Source of the DNA: Pratylenchus scribneri | Taxonomy: Eukaryota > Nematoda > Chromadorea > Rhabditida > Pratylenchidae | Assembly (NCBI GenBank): GCA_030063045.1 | Contig: JAQSEB010000187.1 | Span: 496,001-560,000 of the forward strand | Reading direction: 5' to 3' | Length of the DNA stretch: 64,000 nt | In this document: positions 25,101 through 35,666 of the stretch, piece after piece | Position numbering within the stretch: position 1 is the first letter of the stretch | Layout: each line of letters opens with the position of its first letter | The notes under the pieces: model-generated | The model's database searches: none | The model's input: only the letters and a program-made list of their open reading frames with translations | What the model was told of the DNA's origin: nothing | Made by a program: the position numbers and the translations under genes

Positions 25101-28048
25101 TTTTAGGCATCAATTGGAATTGGAGAAGAAAAATGGATGAGAGCATGGATGCGGGTGGTTTGCTTGGCCAATTATCTTGCCAGGCCTTCTCCTCCTCCTC
25201 CTAATCATCATCATCACCTGGCCATAATACAAACATTGGGCCGGGCAATGGAAATGCTCCACTCAACCGGCTGCGCAAATTCCATTATCCATTGGCTCTG
25301 CGCCCATCTTTTTTGCCTGGAAAACGTGGCAAAAGAGCCGCACGCCATACCCATCATTTTCAATGTATTGATTTCGGCATCACCACCACCCCTTGAGCGG
25401 GCCTACATTTTACGCTTTTTGCTTCAAGCCCTGCGTGCCGGCGACCATCATTCCGTTCCAATACTTCTCGACCATATTCCGCTGATCAACGATTTGGAAG
25501 GTTAATTTTAAAAATAATTTTGGCTTTTTTAATTTTATAATTTTTAGATATGGCCGTAATTTCGATGGAAACAATTTCTACGCTTCAAAAATTGGTCAAA
25601 AATCAAGAATTTTCCTCCCGGGCAATCCGAGTCGCTGCTCTGCTTTCCTTGAATCATCCGGAAGCGGAAAAGGTTTTAATTGGAACCGAAAATTTATTTT
25701 TAATTTAAATCCTAGATTTTAATTTCCTTGCTTGAACAACGCCAAATACAAATTGACCAATTCTCGCTGACCCTCTGCGTCAATGCACTTTCCCTTTTGA
25801 TTTTGGAGAGGGCCGATGCCGCACTTTTTGACCATTTACTCAATCTTCTTTTCAACCATCAATATGCCGCGAGGGTTTTGCCCATTTTTTGTGCCAATAT
25901 TGGTTTGGTTATTCGATTGGGCTTTCATTCCCAATTGATGGATTCACTGATGCTTGCACAATCAAAGGTTTAAAAAATTTATTTTAATATTTAAAATCGC
26001 CTTTTTTAAAGGTAAAAAATGCAAATGCATTGAATGATTTGAAGTGGCAAATTTGTTCGATTAATTCAAAAGAATCCATTTCATCGCATTGGAGTGCATT
26101 GTCCGAAAAATTTTTCACATCTTGTGATGAGTTTTTTGACGGATTTATGATTCGTCTTTCCGGACAATTTCCACTTCCCGGATTCAACATAACTCAATGG
26201 AATTCACTGCCTTTTCGGCCACAACAACAGCAATCCACACAAACAGCCGCTGGCGATGAAACATACAATGACACATTTATGGACACCGGCGGTGCCATAA
26301 TAAGGTTAGGAAGTTTGGAAAATATCAAAAATTAAAATAATTTTGGTTGGTTGTCTATTCTGATTTTTTTTGAAATAATTTTTTTTGTTTTTTTAAACCA
26401 TTTTTACTAAATTTTTCAAAGAAAAAGTGGCTAAAAAGGGTCTCAAAATTACTTTTTCGACAATAAAAATTATTTGATCGAGACGGGGTTCGAACTTTCG
26501 ACCTCTTAAGAAAACAGAAACCGCTCTTCGCCAATCGGCTAAAATTTTTATGGGAAAATTTTTAATTTTACAATTTTGTTAATCGAATTTTTGTCATATT
26601 AATCCAATTTATAAAATACATAACTAATTGAACCTATTTATTTAGTTTGGAAAAGGTAAACCCACAAACTCTATGGAGTCGAACTTGCATTGGCCGGCAT
26701 TCATATCAAATCGAAGCAATTCAAATTGAAGAAGAGAAATGTTCGCAAGTGGATAATTGGCTGAATGCACTTTCCGATGAACAATTCTTTGCATCTCAAT
26801 TCACTGCCAGTGCACGGAAAAAATCAATCGAGGAAATTTTTGATCCATTCAAGGTATTAATCCATTTTTATTAGGAATGATTTTAAATAAAAAATTCAGG
26901 AATTTCCGACTCCATCAATTCGATCCTTTTCACCATCATCAATGCCACAAAATTCATCAGCGGATTTAATCCCATCGGACATTTCTGTCCCAGAAATGCT
27001 TCAATTCATTCAATCAAGCTCGAGAAGTCCTGAAGAACTAAATTTGAATGATGAAGAAGAGGGAAAAGAAGAGAAAGACGATGATGAAGGGCGGTGTGGA
27101 TGGCGCCAATTTCTGACCAGTTTTGGACTTTTGGATGTTGCAAAAAATCCGCCAAACAATTTTCAACGTGAAATTCGACATTTGGACAACACAATTTGCC
27201 GAGAGGTGCACAAAGTTGCGGTGATCTATGTGGGCAAGGATCAAGAGGTTTTTCAATGGAAAATTCAATTTTTATAATTAAATAAAAATTTAAAAGGATA
27301 AACAATCAATTCTTTCGAATATTTCCGGCTCCGACAATTTCAATAAATTCGTCGATGCATTGGGTATAATTTTTAGGAGAATTTTGGCCAAAATAAATTG
27401 AAATTTTTAAAGGTTGGACGGTTCAAATTGGTCAACCCGAATTTTTTGGCTACACTGGCGGTCTTCCCAATGGTCAATTGGCTCCATATTTTGCAACTGC
27501 AAACACAGAACTCATTTTTCATGTTTCAACACTTTTGGCCGGCGACACAACACAACGCCTAAAACATATTGGAAATGATGAAGTAAAAATCAATAAAAAA
27601 TAATTTAAATTAATTTTTTAATTAAAGGTGCATGTTGTTTGGTCCGAAAATGCATCGAAACCGTATCGACGCGATTTGATCGCCACCCGTTTCTGCGATA
27701 TACTCATCGTCCTTTATGTGGTCAGCCCGGTGCTGTTGAGAGTGCACATTGAAGTGCAGGACCAGCGAATTCAATTCGGCCCACTTTTTGATGGTTTCCA
27801 TTTTTTCCAATTAAAAATTAAATTAATTAAATTTAAAAGGCGCTTGCATTCACACCCACCAAGCGGCCAGTCTTGTCCGTGAAACTGTGCTGAACGCCTC
27901 AAGGGCCTACAGGAATTTGAAGGTGGAATGCGACAGGCCGAATAAACATCGAGAAAAAGTATTCAATGATACCCGGCAACTGCTCCAACATCTGTCCCTT
28001 TCGGCTTCAATTACTCGCCTTTTTGCCTCGAACTCAAAAACGGAATGA
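22178..28048 (+). CDS. hgap-1: Ral GTPase-activating protein alpha subunit
   Basis: About twenty exons encode roughly 1,380 residues. The start, MFARKKPQDFQSSLQRF, and following SRAKHLKIIFDNL match the N-terminus of RALGAPA proteins, and the middle is a long helical repeat region. The C-terminus is a Rap/Ral-GAP domain (from about 27100). It includes FGYTGGLPNGQ and LKHIGNDEVHVVW, where the Asn of HIGND is the catalytic Asn thumb; both are intact. The family pairs with a beta subunit to switch off Ral and feeds into TOR and exocyst signalling. C. elegans HGAP-1 is the expected orthologue. It is shorter than human RALGAPA1 (about 2,030), mainly through a smaller middle. Larger introns at about 23457-23814, 24665-24895 and 26305-26645 carry non-coding DNA. 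Start chosen by family match; gene order with LST8 suggests co-transcription. Confidence 0.9.
23457..23814. other. Long intron with repeat-like sequence
   Basis: This intron of the RalGAP gene is about seven times the usual size. It contains short reiterated words (GGTTTAA-type, with GGTTTAAACGGTTTAAT near 23627), which suggests a decayed repeat. No termini are clear. Confidence 0.35.
26465..26550 (-). repeat. tRNA-derived relic in RalGAP intron
   Basis: On the minus strand, TTAGCCGATTGGCGAAGAGC resembles a tRNA A-box/D-arm, and AAGTTCGAACCCC 30 bases on is a B-box/T-loop. The acceptor ends do not pair and the anticodon stem is degenerate. This is a tRNA pseudogene or SINE head, not a working tRNA. 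Confidence 0.6.
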
Positions 28049-28375
28049 AAATTACAATAATTTGCTGCATAACTCTTCATTTTCAATACTTATTTTATAT
28101 ATCCACTTATTTATTTTTTGTTAAGCTTTACAAAATTTATATTTAAGCCTTCTGTGATATTTTAAATCGTCACAAAAATAATATTATTTTATCCAACTCA
28201 TCAAAGCCCTTTTAAAATTGCAATTTTCACTTCTTCCATCCATTCCCTTCCATCAATGTAAATATTTATTAATTTATTGTGATTTAAATAAAATTTTAAA
28301 TTATTTCATTTAAAATTAAAAATGCTACATTCGAATTTAATACTTTTTCTTATAATTTATAAAATTAAAATTTGA

Positions 28376-28386
28376 TTTATATTTAG
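28376..28386 (+). promoter_or_regulatory. Candidate trans-splice acceptor for LENG1
   Basis: TTTATATTTAG ends five bases before the ATG at 28392, so the leader would join almost directly to the start codon. The RalGAP stop is 343 bp upstream. Confidence 0.5.
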
Positions 28387-28391
28387 CAAAA

Positions 28392-29263
28392 ATGAATATT
28401 CTACGTCACAAAAAATGGCATGTTCGAACGAAGGAGAATGTTGCCCGAGTCAGACGTGACGAGGCCAAAGCAGCTGAAGAGGAAAAGCAAAGGGCGGAAC
28501 GTGCCACAAATGCCGAAAATGAAGATCGAATCAGGCGGTTGAAAACACGAACAACCACAACAAATCAAGTGGATGATGTTTTCTGTTCTACAAGCAGCAC
28601 ATCCACCAATAAAAATGATGGAATTGGCGATGGAAAACATGTAAATTTATTTGCCGAACTTGAAGAACAAGAACGGACAAATTTTGCCACGGGCAACAAG
28701 GAATATGCGGCCGAGAAAAAGAAGGAACAGGATGATTGGGAATCGAAAGTTGGTTAGTTTTTAAATTTGTAAAAATCAACAAAAATGGAATTAATATTGA
28801 AGGAATCATGAAACGTTTTGCGGAGGACACAAAAGAATATTCAAAGGAAAGTGAATGGTGGCAGGGAATACCGTTAGTGCGAGAAAAGGTGGAAAAATTT
28901 GAAGCAAAAGGAAAATCGAATCAAGGAAAATTTATGACGAAAGAGGAGAAGAAGGCCAAAAAGGAGGAGAAAAGAAGAAAGAAGAAGGAAAAACATAGGA
29001 AGAAGAGGAAGCGACGGCACAGTTCTTCATCCGGATCGGATAGCAGCGATTCAACAGGTTCAGAAAAACGGAAGAAAATTGAAACATTGAGACGGGAAAG
29101 ATTGGCCCGAGAAAGGCAGGAACAAATGAGGACACAAAAATTGTTTGAACCAAACAAAAAAGAGGAAGGAGATGATGTAAAAGGGGCTGGCAAAACCCAA
29201 ATTGAAGAGGACAGGAAACGGAAATATAATAGCCAATTCAACCCTGAATATTCCAAATATTAA
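28392..29263 (+). CDS. LENG1-like CIR_N-domain protein
   Basis: Two exons (28392-28752, 28803-29263) give 273 residues, near the 264 of human LENG1. The N-terminus MNILRHKKWHVRTKENVARV, followed by RRDEAKAAEEE, is the CIR_N block shared by LENG1, CIR1 and related splicing-associated proteins. FATGNKEYAAEKKKEQ matches the LENG1 NKEY segment. The end, RKRKYNSQFNPEYSKY, matches its RRRYNSQFNP tail. Between them lie a Lys-rich stretch (about residues 180-205) and a Ser-rich block (SSSSGSDSSDSTGS) followed by a coiled charged region. A nuclear, spliceosome-associated role is expected from the family; its biochemical function is unknown. It is the last of the plus-strand cluster, with AATAAA signals just after the stop near 29309. 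Confidence 0.9.
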
Positions 29264-29397
29264 TTTTGTAATCCATTTTTCAAATAATTTTATATATTTT
29301 TCATTTGAATAAATCATAATAAATACTTCTACCATCAAATATTTTGTGTCATATTTTAAGTAACAATTTTGATAAACTGGTTCAAAAAAACACCTCC

Positions 29398-29476
29398 CTC
29401 GGCATGGAATCGAACCTGACTAAAAAAAATTAAAAGGAGCGACTAACCAATCGGGCTAAAGACGACACAGCTCGAA
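29398..29476 (-). repeat. tRNA-like relic
   Basis: On the minus strand, TTTAGCCCGATTGGTTAGTC looks like an A-box/D-arm, then an AT-rich spacer of T's, then the perfect B-box GGTTCGATTCC. The anticodon arm is replaced by a T-run, so it is not a functional tRNA. Confidence 0.6.
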
Positions 29477-29561
29477 GCTCGTTAAATTATTAGATATAAT
29501 AAAGACGTTCCCATCACCAATGTATAAATCACTAAATTAAACCAATTAGTCGAGCAGCACA

Positions 29562-29640
29562 GTCTTCTTTAGCGCAGTTGGTTGCAACCTTCTTTTTTGC
29601 CTATTTAGGTCTAAGTTCAATCCCCGGAAAGTGGAAGTAT
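29562..29640 (+). repeat. tRNA-like relic
   Basis: CTTTAGCGCAGTTGGTTGCAA resembles an A-box/D-arm. AAGTTCAATCCCC, 45 bases on, is a slightly decayed B-box. The middle is T-rich and the acceptor ends pair poorly. It is on the opposite strand to its neighbour at 29398. Confidence 0.6.
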
Positions 29641-29825
29641 TTTTTTTTCATTTTTCCGAAACAAAACCATAATAACAAAAAAACCAATAGCCAATCCAAC
29701 TCTGAATATTCCAAATATTAAATTTCTAATATATTTAATATATTTTCCTTTCAAGTAACAATTTTTATCATATTTGAATAAAATCATAACAATTCTTCGA
29801 TCATCAAATATTTTGTGTCATGATT

Positions 29826-30529
29826 TTAAGCAACAATTTCGAATTTCACTGGAGCCAGCATCTCAATCTGCCCGGCCTTGACCTTCACCAAATGTGCCTC
29901 TCGGGGCTCTTGTGGTTTGCGTTTGAGTGGAACCCTAGAAAATATTAAATTAGAGTGAATAATTTTTAAAAAAATTCAAACCATTGAGTTTTGCCTTCTT
30001 TGTAGTCACGTTTTTGTTCATCGTTGGCCTTGCATCGGCGGAGGAATTCCGAACGGGAACCGGATGGCATCACATGCTCTACGCGAATGTTGATCCGTTT
30101 TGGGATGATGCGATTGCTAAAATTAAAGGGTTTAAAATCAAATAATATAAAATTTTAATGAGTTCTAAATTAATTTGTGAGACTCATTCATAAGCAGTTC
30201 TTTCCGTAAAAGCAATTATCTATTTCTAATATTTTAATAAAGGTTAGCCAGAAACCCTAATAATTTCAATTAATTAAAAATGCATACCGAACACGTTTGT
30301 TAACGATAACACCCAATGCGTGTTTGGTAACGTTGAAAACGCGGCCCGTCTTTCCATGGTAAGCCTTGTGGGGCATCCCCTTTTGGAAGGCGCCATTTCC
30401 CTTGATCGTGACAATGTCTCCTCGTTTGTAGACGCGATAGAATGTTGAGAGCGGTTCAACACCATGCTTTTGGAATGCCCTCGCAAACATGTAGCGTGTT
30501 CCACGGCGATAACCATTTGGATTGACCAT
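29826..30529 (-). CDS. rpl-21: 60S ribosomal protein eL21 (RPL21)
   Basis: Three exons (30529-30288, 30116-29982, 29934-29826) join to 161 residues, the normal length. The product is a large-subunit ribosomal protein. Family signatures are intact: [57 protein letters not shown], then [12 protein letters not shown] and [14 protein letters not shown]. The split near residue 81 joins NKRVR to NRIIPKRI in frame. Upstream of the ATG is a 50-base leader ending a TTTTAATAG acceptor, consistent with trans-splicing. It shares its strand with ADAM10, whose stop is 660 bp upstream. Confidence 0.97.
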
Positions 30530-31189
30530 TTTGCTTGTTGTTGTTGATTATGATTTGCTGTTCAATCAATTTATCTATTAAAATGAAAAATTATTATTTA
30601 AAAAATTAATGAAAAGGTATTAAATTGTTATTTAAACAATTAAATGATGAAATAAAAAATGTAAATTATTTCTTTTTATCATACACAATGTTATTATTAA
30701 GTCAAATGTATAAAAATAAATTTGGTGTGGAAAAATTGGTAAAATTTGGATTTATTAATGGTTAATAATATAAAGTTTGCTGGCTGTGATTGATGATGAG
30801 ATGAATGAATGAAAAAATGGGAAATTTGTTCAGAGAGAATAAGTCATTGGCAGAATATTTTTGGAAAGGCTTTTGTCCCCAAATTTGAAAGGAACAATTA
30901 AAACCTGAATTTTTGAAAAACAATGATAAATGTTGAAATGCGCACAATAAAAGTTGGTGTGGATTTTCAGTAATGATTGAGGTGGGATGAATGAATGAAT
31001 GAATATACACAGAAAATGAATCACAATTAAATTCGAATGAAAGCAAATGGATTGGATAATCGGAAAGCGCACTTATTGCCAAAAACAAAGAAAATGGATT
31101 TGTGAAATTTGTGGCGAGAATGGGCAAAATACATTTGGAAATTTGGATGGAATTGGAAAAATGGGAAAAGATCTTCAAAAAATCAATCA
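30530..31189. other. AT-rich intergenic region
   Basis: This is the gap between the ADAM10 stop and the eL21 start on the minus strand: ADAM10 3' UTR plus eL21 upstream sequence. Long AT runs (30590-30730) and an ATGAATGAATGAATG run near 30990. No gene recognised. Confidence 0.55.
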
Positions 31190-34100
31190 TCATTTGGCTT
31201 GACGTTTATTATGGCGCTTCTCATTCCCGGTTGCGTCTTTGGCCTTCTTCGCCTGTTGCAATTGTTGTTGCGGCGATTGTTTCGGCTTCCTCCGTCCCGG
31301 TTTTGGGCCTTGTCCATGTGGAGGACCGGGGATGAGTGGCAGAATGGAAGAGGATGGTTGCGCTGGCGGTGGGGCACCCGGCAGTGGGACGGCAATTGGA
31401 TTTGGTGGGCCAACAATTGCTGGGATTGAGGAATGTTGTTGAAGTGGAGGTTGTGAAGAGGAGGGCCCAGCCACTGGTTGGAGAGGAGGACGCGGTGCTG
31501 CCGCCGCCGGATCGGTCAATTGATATGGCGGAGGTGGTTCAGATGGAAGAATCTATTGTGTTTAATCATTTTATTTAATTCGTATTCAAAACCCACATTA
31601 GCCAATGGGGCGCTCGGAATCGATGGTGCAGGGCCAATTTGAATGAGTGGTGTTTCGGCAATTTGGTTCGTAGGATTTGCGGTTGGCCTAGCGGTTCGTG
31701 GTGCACCGGTCGCTGCTGCCATGTTCGCATTGTTTCCGGCGCTTTCTCTGCCCCCTTGATTGGCGGCGCATTGTGCTCTGGCTGTCCGGCCGTGCCGATC
31801 TCGATGGCCGTTTGATGCTGGCCGAGCATGTTGTGGTCCGTGTCCGTGGCCGCGACGCTAAATAAAATTGTTTAAAAAGTTGAAATAATTGTAAATTGTA
31901 CCAATACCAATAATGTCCCAGGATGTCGAAGGGTATCGGAAAAGTTTGCTGGTGGCAATTTGTTCGGATTGGTGCTGGGCGTATGGACTTAAACGAGTTA
32001 AATTAATCAAAAAAATGAACCAAAATATTTATTAACCTGCACAACATTTGACGAACAATGCCATCAACATCAAAACGACAATGCCAATCAAAACACAGGC
32101 CCACCAATTTTCCTTTAAATTTCAGCTTTAATGGGAATAATTAACCAAAATAGAAAAACCTTGACAAGTTGTGTGAATTCCTTTATGGCCTCCCGGTTGA
32201 AGAGTAAATTTTTCAGTCGAGCCAGCGGGCCATTTGAATCCACAGAGCGACATTTTCGGAAAATATCGCAATATCCCTATAAATTTTCAAATTAGATTAT
32301 CGATTTTTCCAATTCTACCTGGTAATTGTTGCAAGGAGAGCCAGGAGGAAGGAGCAGGTGACCGGCACTTCTGCCCTCTTGAACCAAATTGGCAACAGCT
32401 AATTCGGGTAAACTTGCAGAGGGCAGACAAACTTTTGTGAATTATTTTAATTAAATTAATTAATTCAAAAAATGTAAACTTACTTCCATTCTTTTCGCAA
32501 GCCAATTGACAAAGATCTTCCGGCTTTCCTTCGGTCAGGAAGCAATCCTTAAGTCCATAATGTGCACAAATTGAGCCATTGCAATTTCCGGAATGACAAA
32601 CCTTAAATAAATTAATGAATAACTAAATAATAATTTTCCCTTACTTTTGTGTTATCTTGGCATGGTTTTCCATCCTCTTTGTTTGCACTTTGCGGACATC
32701 CCGGCTGTCGACCATCGCAAAATTGCTCATATTGACATTCGGAATCCTCGCGGCATTTCCTCTTCTTGTGTTGCTCAAAGTAGGAACAATTTTGGGGATT
32801 GCAACAAAGTCCCTAAAAACCATAAATTTATATCCACAAAATGGGATCAAATTAACCTCCGATGGACTGCATTGTCTTCCCGGCTTCCGCTTGCACATTG
32901 TCGTTTCGCTCGCCCCCTCCCTTGGTGTGCAACATTGGTCACCCATTTCCTGGCAATCCTGTGCCGTAAATCCACAATCGCACTGTTCATCGTCCTCTTT
33001 GATTTGGTTGCCACAGAAAGATTTGAGTTCTAAATACACAAATTTAATTTGAATTATTAAATTAAACTAACGATCAGTAAAGCAATTCTTCTTCCTCCCG
33101 GGTGTATAGCCTTTTGGACTCTGTGCAAGCACTTCGAAGAGCACCTCACTGATGTTGGCGACAGAGCATCGGGAAAATTTGGAATTGTTTGGTTTATCGC
33201 CTTAAAATTAGAATTTGTCTTTAAAGTATCAAAACAAAAACCTGAAGTTGCTGAAGCGAACATAATGAAATTTCCATCAGGCAATCCGGGTTGGCATTCC
33301 AATGGGAAGTCATGCTTTAAAAATATTTGAAATTTATTGTTAAATAATTTGGAAAAACCGGTGATCCAAAATTGTGGCCAATTTCGTGTGCAAGAGTCAA
33401 TTGAGAAACTCGTGGTGGCACTCGATTGCCGTAATTCACCAAGGTGATGATCCCAGTGTTCAGTGAACGGTTCACCCCGCCTCGTTGATGCTCATTGTAA
33501 CGCTGGTATTTTTGACAAATTCCGCCGGCGGTGCCTATAAAAATATTTAGGATTTAATATTTTAATCTAGAGTAGAGAATTTCATATTCCATGGCCAAGA
33601 CCTAATTTATTTTAATCTTACTTTGACTTGGACTGGCCACCCAAGCAAGCCCCAATGTGCCTCCGATGAAATCGCGATATGTGAGTGAATAGGCCAAACA
33701 AAATGCACTGTGGTCCTTTTGTGAATTCATATTCAAATAGTTCGACACGTCCACGTTGTCCTCGCAGAATGGATTCCCCGATGTGGTGGCCCGTTCGCCA
33801 ATGCATGTTTCCGGTGTGTAAATGGTGGTTCGCTTGATTGCAAAATTGATTCCGCGAATTCCGTTGAAATCGGTGCCCTCGTAAATTTGATTCACTGCCT
33901 TGATATGTGTGTAGAGGAGGGCCACAATTTCTTCGCGTGTTCTTAATAATTTTTAATTAATCAAAATTAAATCCAATTAAATATTACCGAATATGGTCTC
34001 GATTCCCTTCCTTGTGGAAAATGTGCTCATACAATTTGTGATCCGCCTGAAGATAGATTGTGCACGTCCTCACTTCATACACTCTTTTAGTTCGAATTTC

Positions 34101-35110
34101 TCTCCAATCCGGTTTTTCAGAACGTTTTGTCCGGTTCAAATATCTGAAGATTTATTTCACAATTTATTAAATTATGGGAATTAACCTGTCGGGAAATGGC
34201 AAAAATTCTTCGGAATGTAATTGTTGAAGCCGTTCACCATCCAATTCATAGGAAAATTTTCTACTGGTCATTGGCTCTTCGGTTGCTGATTCTTGGAATT
34301 TCCTCATTTCTTCATGCAATTTTTTGCTAAGCCCACATCCATGCACCACTAACAAATGTTTAAATTGATGAATTTATTTGATTAATAATTCAAAAAACCT
34401 GTTTCATCGCTAAATTCCGGCTCATTGTCTCCCCGTTTTGTCCGAAACCTGCCATGGTTGATATGTTGGTCGGCGTACAGAATTGAATGGTAATGCAAAG
34501 GCCGATTATCATAGCCAAAATATCTGGACGCCTTTTCCACTGTAAATGTCTGTCCATCCCCGGCTGTTATGAGCCCATCGAATATGCCATCATGCAAGGT
34601 GCCATAAATTGTTGAATGAGGATCGCCTTAATTCAATAGCGAATAGCCTCATAGAAAATAAAGGAATTAACGCAAACCTTCAAGAACGCCCTCATATATA
34701 AATTCATGTGGTTTTATTATGTGCGAATGGTGAATGCCGTCGACATCAATTGCATGTTTTTCATCAAAAATATTTTTGCTCTGATGAACTGGGCGTACTT
34801 TCAAATGGAATGTTCTTTAAACATAGAACATTAGCATTATCATTTAATCTTATAAAATTCGTACTTATTGTGAATTTGAGACCGGAACTTGATGTCAATT
34901 GTTGCACGATTATTTCCTACAATTTCGCGTTTCCTTCGATCATGGACTGGTTTGTAGGCAAGCGTTTCAAATTGGTCAAGGTATTTGTTTAGGCAAAAAC
35001 CTTAAGTGCAAAAATAAGAATTAATAAAATTATTCGAAGTTTTTACCCAAGTCGATGAGCAGAATAATATGGAGAATTGTCGAATATAATGCAAAATAGC
35101 CCCAATACAT
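31190..35110 (-). CDS. sup-17: ADAM10 metalloprotease (Kuzbanian/SUP-17)
   Basis: This membrane metalloprotease sheds Notch and other ectodomains. The first exon (ATG at 35110, [18 protein letters not shown]) is a signal peptide and joins [12 protein letters not shown], the family's mature N-terminus. The prodomain contains [17 protein letters not shown] (cysteine switch region) and a furin-type RTKR just before [17 protein letters not shown]. The catalytic site [12 protein letters not shown] near 33390 and the Met-turn [10 protein letters not shown] are intact. Cys-rich disintegrin-like sequence follows ([24 protein letters not shown]), then [20 protein letters not shown], highly typical of ADAM10. 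A transmembrane helix (32060-32130, [15 protein letters not shown]) leads into a Pro/Gln-rich basic tail of about 200 residues, longer than in vertebrates, ending in KRHNKRQAK. Many introns of about 45-60 bp. C. elegans SUP-17 is the likely orthologue. Confidence 0.93.
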
Positions 35111-35666
35111 TCAGGCTATTCTCCTTTGGTTTATTCTGCAATTAATTAAAATCAAATCCATTAAAATTTAAGAATGGATGAAGCTAATGTAGGATGTAGG
35201 TAGTAGAACAATAGATTAAAATTTATAATAATGAGATGAGTTGCTCTTCAAATTCAAAATTCAAGGTCTATTTATTTTTTGACCCTGACCTGAACCCTTT
35301 AGCATTAGTAAACTTTTATTAGCAACTTAATTTTTCGTTTTTGACCAATAAGAGTGAAGGGCCCTGCGTCCTGTCCTGTTTTCTACGGCTACGGCGGACG
35401 CGTTTCGTAAATACATTTTATCCAAATCGGTTTTGGGCTTTTGGCCTATTATTATTATTAATATTAAACCTAGGCTGGACTGGAGGTTCAATTAGAAATA
35501 TAATTTTTTGAAAATCGTTAAAATTCTTTCATTAATTAATTTACTACGAAGACAATAATAAATATATTTATGCACAAATAAACAAAAAAGAAATCACAAA
35601 AGTCAATAATGGAATATACAATTGGAAATAATCAAAACAAAAACAAATGTGTATCAAAAATAATTA
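35111..35666. other. Intergenic, no gene seen
   Basis: Between the ADAM10 start and the kinase stop, both minus strand. Mostly AT-rich 3' UTR-like sequence with a more mixed patch at 35300-35420. Nothing recognised. Confidence 0.5.

Larger units (their letters stand above)
29264..29825. other. Convergent intergenic region with two tRNA relics
   Basis: This is the gap between the 3' ends of LENG1 (+) and eL21 (-). Apart from UTR-like AT sequence, it holds two degenerate tRNA-like units, described separately, and a near-repeat of the LENG1 3' end: ATTCCAAATATTAA recurs near 29708, suggesting a local duplication of about 450 bp spacing. Confidence 0.55.

Noticed and set aside
29398..29640. Functional tRNA genes
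   Set aside because: A- and B-box sequences are present but the acceptor and anticodon stems do not pair, so they are recorded only as relics.
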